DNA of 58,799 nucleotides from contig QPMI01000337.1 of assembly GCA_004431415.1 (NCBI GenBank), positions 1-58,799 on the forward strand. Direction: 5' to 3'. This stretch comes from Cyanophora paradoxa. Taxonomy: Eukaryota > Glaucocystophyceae > Cyanophorales > Cyanophoraceae. Positions within the stretch are counted from its first letter, which is position 1; the number at the start of each line of letters is the position of its first letter. A model generated the notes under the pieces. The model was not told the DNA's origin. It did not search any database and saw nothing but the letters and a program-made list of their open reading frames with translations. The position numbers and the translations under genes are program-made. Positions 33,701 through 48,025 of the stretch are shown piece after piece.

Positions 33701-34827
33701 CGCCTCCAGCAAGCCGGCACCGGCCCCCGCCTCGTCGTCGGGCAGGCCGAAGTCGCCCCCGAAGCGGGCGCCGGCGACGGCGCTTAGGCCGGGCTTCGAC
33801 ATCGGGGCGGCGCTGACGGCGGTGGACGCGGTGGACCAGCTCGCCCAGGGGCGCGCGGCCCCGCCCGCCAAGCGCATCAAGCGGGAGGAGCCGGCGCCAA
33901 GCGCCAGCTCGGCCGGCCACGGCAGTCCCCTTAGCACCGCCTCGAGCTCCCCCACCGCCTCCCCGAGACCCGCCCCCGCCTCCAACGCCCGCCCCGCCCC
34001 CCCGCCGCCCAGCGGCCCCCAAGCATCCGGATCCGCGTCTGCTTCCTCCGCCCCGAAGAAGCCCGCCGCTGCCGCCGCTGCCGCTGCCCCGGCCAGCCCA
34101 ATCAGCCCCCGGAGGCCTTCTTCCCCCAACCCCTTCCTCACATCCGACTTCCCCAAGAGCCCGCCCATCACAACTTCCTCCGCCCCAGGGAGCCCCGCCC
34201 CCGCCCCCGCGGCCCCCAGCGCGAGCTCTGCTGTCGAAGCAGCTGCACCGGAGCCGCCGACCGCGGGCCCCAGCGCGCCGTTGCGGCCGCCGTCGTCCTC
34301 GGGGCAGGGGGCCGCGGTGTCGGCCCCCCCGCCGCAAGGGGCGAGGCCGCGCTCCTCCTTCAGGCTCGTCGGCTACGACGCCATCAAAAAGCGGGACTTC
34401 CGCATCGGCACCTTCCAGCCGGCCTCCGACGTCCCCCCGCACTTCCCCGAGTGGTGAGCCCCCGGCCCCGCCCCCACGCTCCTTGGTCGCGAGGGCCCAC
34501 CCGAGCGGCAGGCCGCGCGAGTGGCTCGTCTCCGATGCATCGGCGCCCCCGATCGACGCGGCGGACCCGTCTTTCGAGCTGACGGCTCTCGCTGTCGACC
34601 CCGCCGCCCGAATCGACAAGCTCAGCGCGTACATGGCCAGCAAGGATCGCGTGCTCCGGTACCCCCGGAAGGGCCAGCTCCTGGACAGGGAAGGGAGGGT
34701 GCACGCCGAAAGGGACCTCTCGGAGGGCTACGCGTTTGTCGTCAGCCTCGCGGACCCGGAGCTCGTCGCCGCCGGGCATTCCCCCATGCCCCCGGCTCTC
34801 AACGTCCACTTCCTCCGCCTCAAGTGA
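30564..34827 (+). CDS. MORC: MORC-family ATPase with CW-type zinc finger and polyglutamine N-terminus
   Basis: GHKL-type chromatin ATPase. Nine exons keep phase over 1276 residues: 30564-31482, 31536-31681, 31734-31962, 32021-32688, 32742-32905, 32963-33019, 33079-33554, 33616-34453, 34494-34827. Residues 1-300 are Gln/Pro/His-rich with Q14. ATPase motifs: HAPFKLGAIAEFLDNARDAG (catalytic Glu and Mg-binding Asn), AITDDGKGM, YGGSSKDAAAIGGYGVGFKS. The S5-like region holds GAFWYYKERLILAFLPVG and FVATPLLEELKRSLKKFADV. CW finger: KKWVGCTACNKWRRLPADHP, with the second Cys pair in DWFCAMCPDRDVCCED. A Lys/Pro/Ala/Ser-rich linker leads to an unknown C-terminal domain (FRLVGYDAIKKRDFRIGTF; WLVSDASAPPIDAADPSFEL). 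Intron 4 (32689-32741) has a GC donor; 33152-33203 may be one more in-frame intron. Roles in silencing are inferred from the family. Confidence 0.92.
30675..30716 (+). repeat. (CAG)14 microsatellite encoding polyglutamine
   Basis: Fourteen uninterrupted CAG codons in MORC exon 1, followed by two more interrupted CAG runs (about 30748-30764 and 30769-30788). They are coding on the plus strand. Confidence 0.95.
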
Positions 34828-35122
34828 CCGCCCCGCCGCCCCCGGGCCCACCGCTCCATGCCGTCCCCTCGCCCTTCCTCTCTGACGGCCTCCGCCCCCG
34901 CTTTCCTTCGCGCCTGCCCCACCCCGCCCCTCGCCCACGCACCTCTACCCCGAGCGCTAGCGCTAGGCTAGGTACAGTCGCCAAGTGTATACAAACTGCA
35001 TTGAAGTCGGCAAACGTATACGATCATCGGATGCGTGCGGCCCCCCGAGCCTCGGAGCTTCGCAGGGGCGCGGTTGCGAATACATTTAAGAGAACGAAGA
35101 GGGGCGGGCGCCGGCCGGGCTA

Positions 35123-38420
<3,298 letters not shown>

Positions 38421-38637
38421 GCTGTCGTGTCCTTCCGCGGTGTACCCGAGCCAATGGCCTCAATCTGCGTACCCAACGACAGAATTAGCCGACACGCAGA
38501 ACGCCGTACCGGAACGAGCTCCTCCGCGCCAAAGTTTGCTTACGCTATCTGAGTGCGCGCGTTCAACCGGCAGCGCTGTCGTCGCACTGCAGCGGATCTC
38601 TTGACCCACCGCACCTGGGTCCGCATCTCGGCGCGGG
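38421..38637. promoter_or_regulatory. Divergent spacer between SEC23 and the RAMA-like gene
   Basis: 217 bases between the two predicted start codons; no recognised motif. The promoter role is inferred from orientation. Confidence 0.3.
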
Positions 38638-40120
38638 ATGCTGAGCATGCAGCAGCCGCGCAGCCTGCACGGTTCCGGAGGCCCGGCCGCTAGCATATAC
38701 GGCACGTCCCTGCCGCCCGTTTCAGCCAGCGGCGTTCCCAGGAGCACCGCAGGGCTTCAGCCGCAGTATCAGCGAGCACAGACCGCTCCAACGCGCACGT
38801 GGTCGCCCTCCAGCCGGCGTGCCAACGTGTCGCGCGGGTCCACCGCGCTTTCTGGACCGGCGCTCTCGGATGCCAGCACGGTTTCGTCCCGTCTCGTCCC
38901 GTGGTTTGTCATCTCTGGCCACCTCATCGGCAACGAGCTGCGTAGCGATCGCTCTAGGGCGGAGCAACAGTCCACGCGGGTTCGTTTGTGCCCTGCTCGT
39001 CTGCTAGCGCTTGGACCTTCCCTGACATGGCCCTAAGCTTTACAACGGCGGTGGAGACTCCAAGCCTTCGATCGGCCAATTAGTCCGCCTGCGCGTGCAG
39101 CTTCGGCAGCAGATGCGCGCCGGCCCTTCGAGGCACTGGTCGCTGAACCGCTGTCGAGACAACCTCCATGAAACGAGGAGACCGGGCCAGCCGCTGCTGC
39201 GGGAGTGGATCTGCGGGTCAGCAGGGCGGCTCTCGAACAGCGTCGAGCTCGTGGGGGAGATCTCCGAACTATACGGCAAATCCATCGTTGCATACGTTCG
39301 CGCCCTCCCTTTCCTTGGCGCTGCGAGCCGCGACCTGACGCGAGCCGCGCAGGTCGAGCCTAGCGATTCTTCGTGCCCTATAGGTACGGGAACCCGGCAT
39401 CTGATTCAACTGCCCATGCGCTGATTGCCCGCACTGCCAGATCTCGACTGCGCACCGATAGGCGCGCCGGCGACGTTCGGCTGGCAAGTCGAGCTCAACT
39501 ACGACCCGTCGGTCGGCAACTGGTTACTCGCCACTATGCGCTTGGTGAGTCGCCCGGCCGATCGAGCAATTTCACCGGGCAGATCTATAAGCCGCCTCGT
39601 TCCAGGTCCCCGCAACAAGGCCGCCCATCAGCGCCACCGGCTCAATGCAGATAATCAAGCAGCTGGTATGCCCAGAGGTTGCTTGAGCGAAAGCATATCA
39701 AGCCCCGCGCAGATCGTTGGAGGTATCCTTTTGGCAAACGACCCAGTTGTCTACGAGTTACGAGGGGCCCAGTGCGCCCCGCGCGGCGCCTAGATTCACC
39801 GTGGCGCCCCTCATGTATGTCCTTGCAGATTCTCGGCTACGATAGACGCCACGGGCTGCCTGATGTCTGGAGATCACTACTTCCAGTCCCCCGGTAGCTT
39901 CTGCGCGGCGTGCGCAAGGTACCTGCTTGGAAGAAAAAAGGAGGCCTTGCCCTGCGTCGACGGCTGGTCCGAGGTCATCGTCGCGAGGTTTGCTCCCCCC
40001 CCCTCGCCCCCTTCCTACCCCTCTGTTCGCTTCTTCTTGCAGATGACGCTCTGTGCGCTTCAGGCTCGGCAAGTCCCTCGCTTCTCTGGCGGCGCCGCAG
40101 CTAGCCCGCGCAGTTCGTAG
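38638..40120 (+). CDS. Unidentified protein with a RAMA-like C-terminal domain
   Basis: Gene model with uncertain junctions. It starts near MLSMQQPRSLHGSGGP (38638), Ser/Arg-rich, followed by WFVISGHLIGNEL. An exon after an intron ending CCCTGACATGGCCCTAAG reads LYNGGGDSKPSIGQLVRLRV and SVELVGEISELYGKSIVAYV. A further exon holds TFGWQVELNYDPSVGNWLLA. The best-conserved part spans about 39714-39985: AQIVGGILLANDPVVYELRG joined across an intron (39773-39831) to FSATIDATGCLMSGDHYFQS, PGSFCAACARYLL, VDGWSEVIV. The sequence G-I-L, VVYE, G-x-L-x-SG-x-x-F-x-SP-x-x-F, DGW matches the RAMA domain of MPN-domain proteins and restriction-associated methylase fusions. Its role there is thought to be modified-base or chromatin recognition. 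The final exon's frame is ambiguous (stop 40118-40120 or about 40102). No other domain was recognised. Confidence 0.5.
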
Positions 40121-40126
40121 CTGAGT

Positions 40127-40756
40127 TCACAGTAAAAGCGCGATCAACACAGACAGGACGGCACCAGTCCCGACCACGAATATCAAGAATCGCGCGTATC
40201 GCCGCTTGGAGTCCGCCAGCGCCGTCTCCAGCGCCTGGATAGCCGACTCATGCGCGCCACCAGAGGCATCCAGGGCCCGTACGGACCTCGATGCGGCCTT
40301 TGGCTTGCGAGAGTTCCTCCGTGAGCATCGCTGCGCCCAGAGGGGAGTTTTAGGGCCCCGTGCAATGATCATGAATTCGAACCCTAAAAATTAGTCTGGC
40401 GCAGCTGTTTTCCTTGCGTAGCACTGCAATTTCTGCAGGTGTTGCTCGCGCTAACGTTTCGATCTCGAGATCGGAGGGGCGCCGGGAGCCCGGCCGCGAA
40501 ATCAATTTTCGCTGCTCGGGCGTCGCTGGACGCCCCTCGAGCTCCGCGGAGGGGCTCGGCGTGCGTGCCACCTGCGCGTTGAGGCGGAGCATCATGCTGC
40601 GCATACGCACGCGCTCGCGACGCCGGCTCGACGCGCGGCGCGGGCGATGCGGACCGACTGGGCGTGTTCTTCAAGCTCTCGCCGCATTTCGTCGCTGAGG
40701 CGCTCGAGGAACGGGTTTCGCGCATCCGTCTTGGGCGTGGGCGCCGGCGAGCTCAT
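40127..40756 (-). CDS. Small tail-anchored coiled-coil protein
   Basis: Starts at MSSPAPTPKTDARNPFLERL (40756), continuing SDEMRRELEEHAQS. Later exons give MMLRLNAQ, a linker, PAEIAVLRKEN, then AMLTEELSQAKGRIE joined across an intron (gtccgt...tccag) to ALETALADSKRRYARFLIFV and VGTGAVLSVLIALLL, followed at once by TGA (40129-40127). A coiled coil ending in one C-terminal hydrophobic segment with no lumenal tail is the classic tail-anchored layout (SNARE-, syntaxin- or Golgi-tether-like). No SNARE motif with a zero-layer residue was found, so I do not assign it. First-intron boundaries are uncertain. The start is 52 bp from the divergent VPS54 start, which may be functional: VPS54 works with SNAREs and tethers. 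Confidence 0.6.
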
Positions 40757-40808
40757 CTCGAATGAACAATCGTTGGGAGGGGGGCGATCTTGAGGGGGTA
40801 GAGCAGCG
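40757..40808. promoter_or_regulatory. Very short divergent spacer, tail-anchored gene and VPS54
   Basis: 52 bases between opposite start codons (CCCCCTCCCAACG-type pyrimidine/purine sequence). 5' UTRs must overlap or be extremely short, or one ATG is downstream of where I place it. Confidence 0.35.
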
Positions 40809-43800
40809 ATGTCGGGCCATGCGGACCCCGGCGGGACCTCCTACAGAAGCATCCGGCCGCCTCCGGAGAGGTCTCGCATCCACGTGGGCGGCGGCTCCTC
40901 GTTGTTCAATGCCGACGCGAAGAAGCTCATGCAGTCGAGCTCCACTTCGTCGCTGGCGATTGATGGCGCAGGCCCTTCCACGCCTTCTGATCGGGCATCA
41001 AACAGCGCCAGGTCCGGGCACCCCAATGTCCCGCACGCTGCACGTACGCTGAGGTTTGCTTTCGCAGCGCCGAGGAGCCAGCGCGAGTAGAATGCCGTCT
41101 AGCTCAGAGCCTCGTATCTATCGTACTCGATCCCCGGGTGCGCTGCTTCGCTGCCTCCGGGTGCCCGCGCCGACCGCCCCGTGCAGGCGCCCCCGCCTCC
41201 GCCCGTACAGTTCAACCCACCGAATCTAGCATCTTTCCCGGGTTCCGATATCACGCGGTTCTCCTTTGACCGGTATCTGGAGCTGCTCAGCCAGGTTCGC
41301 CGTCTTTTGGCGGTCTGAAAACCGCGTTCTCGCTGAGCGGCGCGGCGCGCAGAAGCAGCTATGGTGGTCGCACACGGGACAGAAGAAAGTCGGTGCGTCG
41401 GACTCGTCCACGAAGCCCGACGCGCAAAGTGGTGCGCCCCGCGTCGCGGTGACGCCGAGGATGCCGATGCGTGGCTCACACTCGTGCTGCAGCTGCGGAA
41501 GGGGTCGCAGAGTGCATGAGGGTCGTTCCGGACGTGCGCCGCTCCTCGAATGATCACTTTTTTCGCTTCTCACATCCCGGCCGCAGTTGTACTTCAGGGA
41601 GTCCTTGCACTTGGAAGAACCGTTCACGTTCAACGCCGCATTCCCGATGCGAGAGAGCTTCAGCGAACTCGACGAGAAGGTCTGCGCCCAGGACGAATGA
41701 TGCCGCTGGCGCTCACAAGCCCTGCTCGATCAGCTCCAGCGATGGCTCGACTGCGTGGAGGTGCAGCTGATCAAGCAGGTCTCCGCGCGGTCGGATTCCT
41801 TTTTCTCCGCGCTCGAGAACCTGCAAGAGCTGCACGTGGAGGTCGGCGACGTCGTGAAAGAGATCTCCACGCTCCGGTGCCGGCTGCAGTCCTCTTGCCC
41901 CTCCCGACGCGCGGCCGACGCGCGCGCGCAGGAGGAAGATGCGGCAGCTGGACGAGTCGGCGGTCGTCAGCTCACTGAAGGTGTTCAAGCTCAGGCGGCA
42001 GCGGCAGCACGCCGCGAACCTCTACACGAAGGCGCGCCGGGCCGCCCCGAGCGGGGCGACGGCCGCTGACGCGCGCGCAGCTGAAGCTGATCAAGACGGT
42101 GAGGCAGACGCAGCCGACGATCCAGCTGCTGTTGAGCACGAGCGACTACGCGGGGGCCCTCGACCTCATCTCCTCCACCCAGAGCGTCCTCCGCACGCAG
42201 CTCGCCGGCATCCAGGCCTTCCGGTGCCCCCGCGCCCCCTTCCATCGATTTCCTCCGCGCACCACGGGGGGGCTGAGCGGGCAGCAGGCACCTGTCGCAC
42301 GAGCTGGCGGAGAAGGTGGTCCTCATCGAGAAGATGATGTCCGCCGAGTTCGTCCAGCTCGCCGTCGACTCCATCCGCCGCTCCCAGGCGCGCCCCGCCC
42401 CCGCCCCGTCCCCCGCCCCTCCGACCCCCGGGGCAGGAGCCGGCGGGGTCGGCGGTGAAGAAGAGCGCCTCGAACTACGCGCTCGCGGACGGCATGAAGC
42501 GCTCCCCCTCCAACTACGCCGTCGCCGACCCCGTGCGCCGCCCCGCCCCGCCGCCGCCCGCCCGCCCCGCCGACGCCGCGCCAGGACGGGGACGCGAACG
42601 AGCGGATGATCCCGCTGCTGCTGGGCCTCACGCGCAGCGGCCGGCTGGGCGGCGCGCTGCAGGCCCTCCGGGAGCGGCTGGGCCATGAGGTGAAGGCGGC
42701 GATGAAGCAGGCGATGGTGGCGGCGTGCCCGCGCCTCGCCCCGGGCTTCGGCCCCGGGGACGAGGCGGGGGCGCTGGAGCGGGACCCCGCGCTGGGCCCC
42801 GACGGGAGCGTGGCGGGGGAGGCGGGGGCGCTGGGTGCGCTGCTGGCGGAGCTGGGGCACGAGGCGTTCATGGGGTGCATGGCGGGGACGTACGCGTCGC
42901 TGCTGGCGCTGTTGCGCCGCTGCGCCGCCATCCGCGACCTCGTCGCCTCCCTCCTCCAGGCCCTCGCCCCCGACGACCCCTTCGCCCCGCCCCTGCCCCC
43001 GTCCCCCGCCTCCGGCCCCGCCCCCTCCCCGCCCCCCTCCGCACCCTCGCCCCGCGGCCCCGCCTCCGCCACCCCGTCCCCCGCCCCCGGCGCCGGCCCC
43101 TCCTCCAGCCCTGGCCCCGCTCGCCCCCCCTCCCCGAGCCGGCAAGCCCGGCCCCCTGTCTCCGAGCCGCGCCGCCTCTGACGCCCCGCGCAGGCCTCCG
43201 CCACCGCGCGTTTCTCCCCTCGCTCCGCTCCGCCCCGTCCCCTCCCCTCTGGCCGGCCCCTCGGCGCTGGCGCACGGCGCGCCGTCGCCGTCCCCCGCGT
43301 GGCCGCCGCCGGCCCCGCGGGCCTTCGCTCCGATCGGGGCGCCGCCGTCCCCGGCGGGCCAGGCGGCGGCCACGCGGGAGGCGCAGCTGGCGGCGGAGGC
43401 AGCGGAGGCGGTGCAGGCGCTGTGCGAGGCGGTGCACCAGCGCTGCGCGCGCGTGCTGGCGCTGCGGGCGGCGGCGCACGCGCGCCTCTCCTACCCCGAC
43501 TTCCTGGCCCTCTACGAGGCCACGCGGGCCTTCGTGTTCGCCTCCGAGGAGATCTCCCGCCGCAAGTGCGTCACCCTCCGCGGCGCCCTCCTCGCCCAGG
43601 TGCCCCGCCCGCCCCGCCCGCCCCGCCTCCTCCGGCCCGTGGCGCCGACGCGGGGGTGCGGGGCAGGCGAAGGCGTTCCTGCAGGGGATGCACGCGGGAC
43701 GGCTGGCGACGCTGCAGGTGCTGCTGGAGAACGAGAGCTGGGCGCAGGCCGACGTCCCCTCGGAGTTCCAGGAGCTCCTCGACGGCGTCCTCCGCCTCGC

Positions 43801-45067
43801 CGCCCGCCCCGCCGCCTCCGACGCCGACGCCCCCGCCCCGGCCCCGGCCCCCGCCCCCGCCCGCCACCCCGACGGCCCCGGCGCCGTCCAGAAGCGGGCC
43901 AAGATCGGCACAGCCTCCTTCGCTGTCGTCAACACCGTCCTCATGCTCCTGCAGGCGCGCCGGGCCGGGGCCGGGGCCGTCTACTGAGGCGCGGCGGGGC
44001 TGACGGGGCGGGGCCGCAGATGGTGTCGGACTACCTGCAGTGCGGGGCGAGCCTGCCGGTGCTGGCGACGGACGTGCTGACGAAGCTGGCGGAGCTCGTG
44101 AAGGTCTTCAACCAGCGCTCCTGCCAGCTGCTGCTCGGCGCCGCCGCCATGCAGGTCGCTGGCCTCAAGTCCATCACCGCCAAGCACCTCGGTCCCCGCC
44201 CCGCCCCGCCCCGCCCCGCCCCGCCCCACCCCGCCCCGCCCTCACGCGGCGCCCCGGCAGCGCTCTGCTCGCAGTGCCTGAGCCTGCTGATCGCCCTCCT
44301 GCCGCACATGCGGGCCGCCCTCCAGGTCCGCCCCCGCCCAGCCGGCGCCCCCGCGCGGCCGCGGCCTGGCGCGGGCCGAGGGGGCGGGCCAGGGGAGCCT
44401 GCAGGCGAAGCACCACGTCCTCCTCTCCCACCTCGACCAGGTCGTCGCCGTGCGCGCCCCGCCCCGCCCCGCCCCGCCCCGCCCCGCCCCGCGGGGCCCC
44501 CGACGCGGGGCAGGACTACGAGGAGCACCGGGCGCAGATCTTCGCCAAGCTCGTCTCCATCATGAGGGACCGCTGCGACCCCTGCGCCAAGCAGATCCTC
44601 GTCCGCCCCCTCCCTGCCCCCCCGCCCCCCGCGCGGGGCGGGGCCGAGGGGCGGTGCAGTCGCAGACGTACGACGGGGAGGCGGGGGCGGCGCTGGGGGC
44701 GCCGAGCGAGGCGATGAAGGCGCTGGTGAAGGGCGTCGGGGACCTGCACCGCGTCCTCTCCCCCATCCTCCCCGCCGACCAGATCCTCGTGCGCGCGCCC
44801 CGCCGGCCCCCGCCGCTCGGGCCGCCCCGGCTGAGGGGGCGGTGGCAGGACGTGCTGGAGCGCGTCTTCGGGCTGGTCTCGCTGCGGCTGGCGGAGCACT
44901 TCGCGGCGGCGCCCGTCGCCTCCTCCATCGGCAAGAAGCGCGTCCACGAGGAGCTCGCCGCCCTGCTCACCGCCGCCGAGCGCATGGGCGTCCGCGAGGC
45001 CGGCCTCGCCGCCCTCGACAAGGTCAAGGCCAGCCGCTTCCCGCAGGGCCTGCCCCCGCCCCGCTGA
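40809..45067 (+). CDS. VPS54: GARP complex subunit VPS54
   Basis: Tethers endosome-derived vesicles at the Golgi. Start MSGHADPGGTSYRSIRPPPE (40809). The N-terminal exons give APPPPPVQFNPPNLASFPGS, FSFDRYLELLSQ and LYFRESLHLEEPFTFNAAFP. The Vps54 N-terminal coiled-coil region follows: ELDEKLLDQLQRWLDCVEVQ, SFFSALENLQELHVEVGDVV, RQLDESAVVSSLKVFKLRRQ, LKLIKTVRQTQPTIQLLLST, YAGALDLISSTQSVLRTQLA, LSHELAEKVVLIEKMMSAEF. Later: LLLGLTRSGRLGGALQALRE, AKAFLQGMHAGRLATLQVLL, MVSDYLQCGASLPVLATDVL, VFNQRSCQLLLGAAAMQVAG, LKSITAKHL, AQIFAKLVSIMRDRCDP. The end ASSIGKKRVHEELAAL is the Vps54-type closing motif. A Pro/Ser-rich linker lies at about 42990-43330. Exons in 41020-41580 are partly uncertain. Confidence 0.88.
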
Positions 45068-45293
45068 CCCCCCAACCCCCACCTCGCACCCACCCCATCC
45101 AGCCCTCCGCTTCAAGCTCCCTAGCACCCCGCCCCCCTTCCTTTCCACTACCACTGTCCCCGCCGCCTCTCGTCGGATGTGCAGCAATCCCGGCCAGACA
45201 TCCCGAAATAGTATGCGGGCTGCCGGGCTGGGCGCCGGGGCGAGAAAGCGTGACAAGATATGGGAGGTGAGGGGGGCCTGGGGGGAGGGGCCG

Positions 45294-47857
45294 CTAGGGC
45301 TCCCCGAGGTCGCTGAAGGCGGCGATGCCCAGGAGGACGTGCGCCCGCCGCGTCTGCTCCTGCACCCCCTCCCGGATGTACCCCCGCAGCGTCGCCAGCT
45401 GCCGGCCCCGCGGTCAGCGGCGGGGCGGGCCGAGGGGCGGGCCGGGGGGGCGGGCCTCCTGCTGGAGGGCCTCGACGGCGGCGCGCTTGGCCTCGAGGCG
45501 CGCCTGGAGGCCCTCCGCGCGCCCCTCCAGCTCCCGCCGCCCCGCCTCCGCCGCCTCCCGCTCCACCGCCGCCGCCGCCTCCGCCCGGCCCCGCTCCTCC
45601 CGCTCCCCCTCAGCCCCGCCTCCAGCGCCCGCCGCTCCGACTCCCGCCCCTCCGCTCCGCCCGCAGCTCCGCCCGCAGCTCCTCCCGCTCCGCCTCCCGC
45701 GCCCCGCGCTCCTCCTGCCCCGCGCCCCGTCAGGCCGGCCTGCAGGCGCAGCCCCCGGGCTGGGGCCGGGGCGCGCCTCGAGCAGGCGGGCGTGGGCGGC
45801 GCGCTCGTCGGCGGCGGCGCGGAGGGCGTCGGCGAGCTCCCGCGCGAGCCGCTCCGCCTCCCGCCGCGCCCGCTCCCCCGCCGCCCGCTCCTGCTCCGCC
45901 TGCCCCGCCCGCCCCGCGTCGACATCGGCCCCCGGCACGCCGGCGCGGCGCGCGCCGCACCGCGAGGGCCCGCCGCGCCGCCTCCGCCGCCTCCCGCCGC
46001 TCTGCCACCTCCGCCGCCGCCTGCGGGGCGGCGTCGGGGCGGAGCGGGGCGGGAGGGACGGGGGAGCGGGAGGGGCCGGGCGCACGCGGGCCTCGTCGAG
46101 CTGGCGGCGCAGCTCGCGCGCCTCCTCCCGCTCCCGCCCCAGCGCCTCCTGCACCCCCGCCGCCTCCTGCGCCCCGCCCGCCCGCTCGCCGGCGGCGCTG
46201 CGCGGTGCGGGGCGGCGTCGGGCGGGGTGCGGACGGCGCGGAGGTCGGCGAGCTCGTGTTCTGCGGCGCGGAGGCGGCCCTCCAGCGCCCGCGCGCGCGC
46301 CTCCCCCTCCGCCCGCGCCCGCCCCGCCTCCTCCTCCACCCGCCCCCGCTCCTCCTGCGCGCTCGCCCGTCGGCCCCGGCCCCGGCCCCGCGCCCCGGCT
46401 CCACCGCGCGCGCCTCGAGCTCGAGCCTCCGCCGGTGCTCCGCCTCGAGCCGCTGCCGGTACTGCTCTCTCTCCGCCTCGCACTCTGCGGCGGGGGTCGG
46501 TGAGGGCGCCCCCGGGTCGCGGGGGCGGCACGAGAGGACCGGCGGCTCGCAGGCGGAGGGCGGCGAGGTCACGCTCGAGGCGCGCCGCCTCGCCCCGCGC
46601 CTCCTCCCGCTCCCGCTCCGCCTGCAGCCGCCCCGCACCCTCTGCCTCACCCCGCACCTCCAGCTGCAGCCCCCAGATCAGCGCCCCTTGGCCGGCGCTG
46701 CCTCAGGGCCCGGGCAACGGCGCACCTCGCGGGCGCGCGCCTGCGCCTCGCGCCGCTCGTTCAGCGCCGCCGCCCGCTCCCGCTCCGCCGCCGCCCGCGC
46801 CCCGCCTCCCGCTCCGCCGCCGCCCGCGCCGCATCCGCCTCCTGCCGCGCCGCCGCCGCCGTCCGGCGCGCCTCCTCCGCCTCGGCCCCTGCGCGGGGCG
46901 GCTCGCGGGGCGCGGGGGCGGCGGGGGCGCGGGGCGGTGCCGCACGCAGGGCGCGGGCGGCGTCGTCGAGCGCGGCGAGCCTCTCCCGCAGCGCTCCGAC
47001 CTCACCCGTGGCCGCCCCGCTCGCCTGCCGCCCACGCCCCGCGCCGTTCGCCACGGCGCCGGCCAGGTGCTGGGATCGGAGGGGGGCGCACGGAGGGCGA
47101 GCGGGGGGTGCTCGGCCCCTGGGCGGGGGCGGGCGGGGGCGCTTCCGGTGCGGCGGTGGATGCCCAGGCGGCGCGTCGGTTCCTGCTGAGGATCTCGTCG
47201 ATCTCCTCCTGCTGCCCCGCCTCGCCACCGTTCCCCAGCACCTTCAGCTCCAGCAGCCGCGCGTTGCCCCGCTGCGCACGCGCGCCCGTCAGAGCGGCGG
47301 CGCAGTCAGTGTAAGACTGCCGCCGCACCAGGGCGTCCGCGAGGGCCGCCACGCCGTCGTGCCCGAGGCAGTTCCACGAGAGGTCCACGCTCTTCAGGCG
47401 AGGGCCCTCGAGCAGGCGCAGCAGCGCCGGGACAGATAGGGCGTCGAGCTGGTTCGAGCGCAGGTCCACCTCCACCAGCTGCTCGTGGTGCGCGAGCTGC
47501 TCGCAGAGGGCTGTAAACGGTCCGTCCACGCGGCGCCCCAGGTTGTTCCAGTCCTGAAGCGCGCGTCGGCCGCAAGCGCAAGCGCGCAATTCGGCTGCGA
47601 CGCACCATATGAAGACGCTTCAGCTGCGAGCACCTGCGCACGAGTGCCGAGAGGCCCGCGGCGTCCTCGAGAAGATTGCCGGTAAGCCGCAGCACGCGCA
47701 GCTGATTCTGCAGGTCCGCGCGCTCCTCGGTGAGCAGCTCGACCGCTTGCGGGCCGAGCTGCATGTACGAGAGGTCCAGCTCGCCGGAGCGCGCCGCGTC
47801 GGCGAGACGGAACGCGAGGGCCTCCATCCCGCCCACCCCGCTTCCGTGCAGCAGCAA
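45294..47857 (-). CDS. LRRC45: LRRC45-like leucine-rich repeat and coiled-coil protein
   Basis: Probable centrosome or basal-body linker. Start MLLHGSGVGGMEALAFRL at 47857 (inner Met at 47827 also possible); stop at 45296-45294 after GIAAFSDLGEP. Leucine-rich repeats: ELDLSYMQLGPQAVELLTEE, NQLRVLRLTGNLLEDAAGLS, then across an intron LKRLHMDWNNLGRRVDGPFT, EQLVEVDLRSNQLDALSVPA, RLKSVDLSWNCLGHDGVAAL, ARLLELKVLGNGGEAGQQEE. The rest is a long Ala/Arg/Glu coiled coil (about 47180-45400) broken by introns. The LRR-then-coiled-coil order and the WNNLG...F repeat match LRRC45; in such low-complexity coiled coil the assignment rests on the LRR part. It is divergent from IFT57, also a ciliary gene. Confidence 0.7.
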
Positions 47858-48025
47858 AGGCTAGCTAGAGCATACGCAGCACACGTATGCAGGTCGCGGA
47901 CGACGAGCTAAACGGCCCGCCTAGGAATCAGCGTATCCCCCTTTTAGCAGACTGAGCCAGACTCTGCCAACTCATAGCAGGAGCCTGCGCTTGACCGCAC
48001 GAGGGAGCAGCTTGAGGCGGCACAG
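47858..48025. promoter_or_regulatory. Divergent spacer between LRRC45-like and IFT57
   Basis: 168 bases between start codons of two cilium/centrosome genes, with lower GC than the flanks (stretch CCCCCTTTTAGCAGACTGAG). I looked for an RFX X-box by eye and did not find a convincing one. Confidence 0.4.

Noticed and set aside
38638-40120. B9-domain or tectonic-like transition-zone protein
   Set aside because: I considered it because ciliary genes are common here, but the C-terminal pattern fits RAMA and no B9 motif is present.
47858-48025. RFX X-box in the LRRC45/IFT57 spacer
   Set aside because: No inverted GTNRCC-type half-site pair with the proper 1-3 base gap was found by eye.
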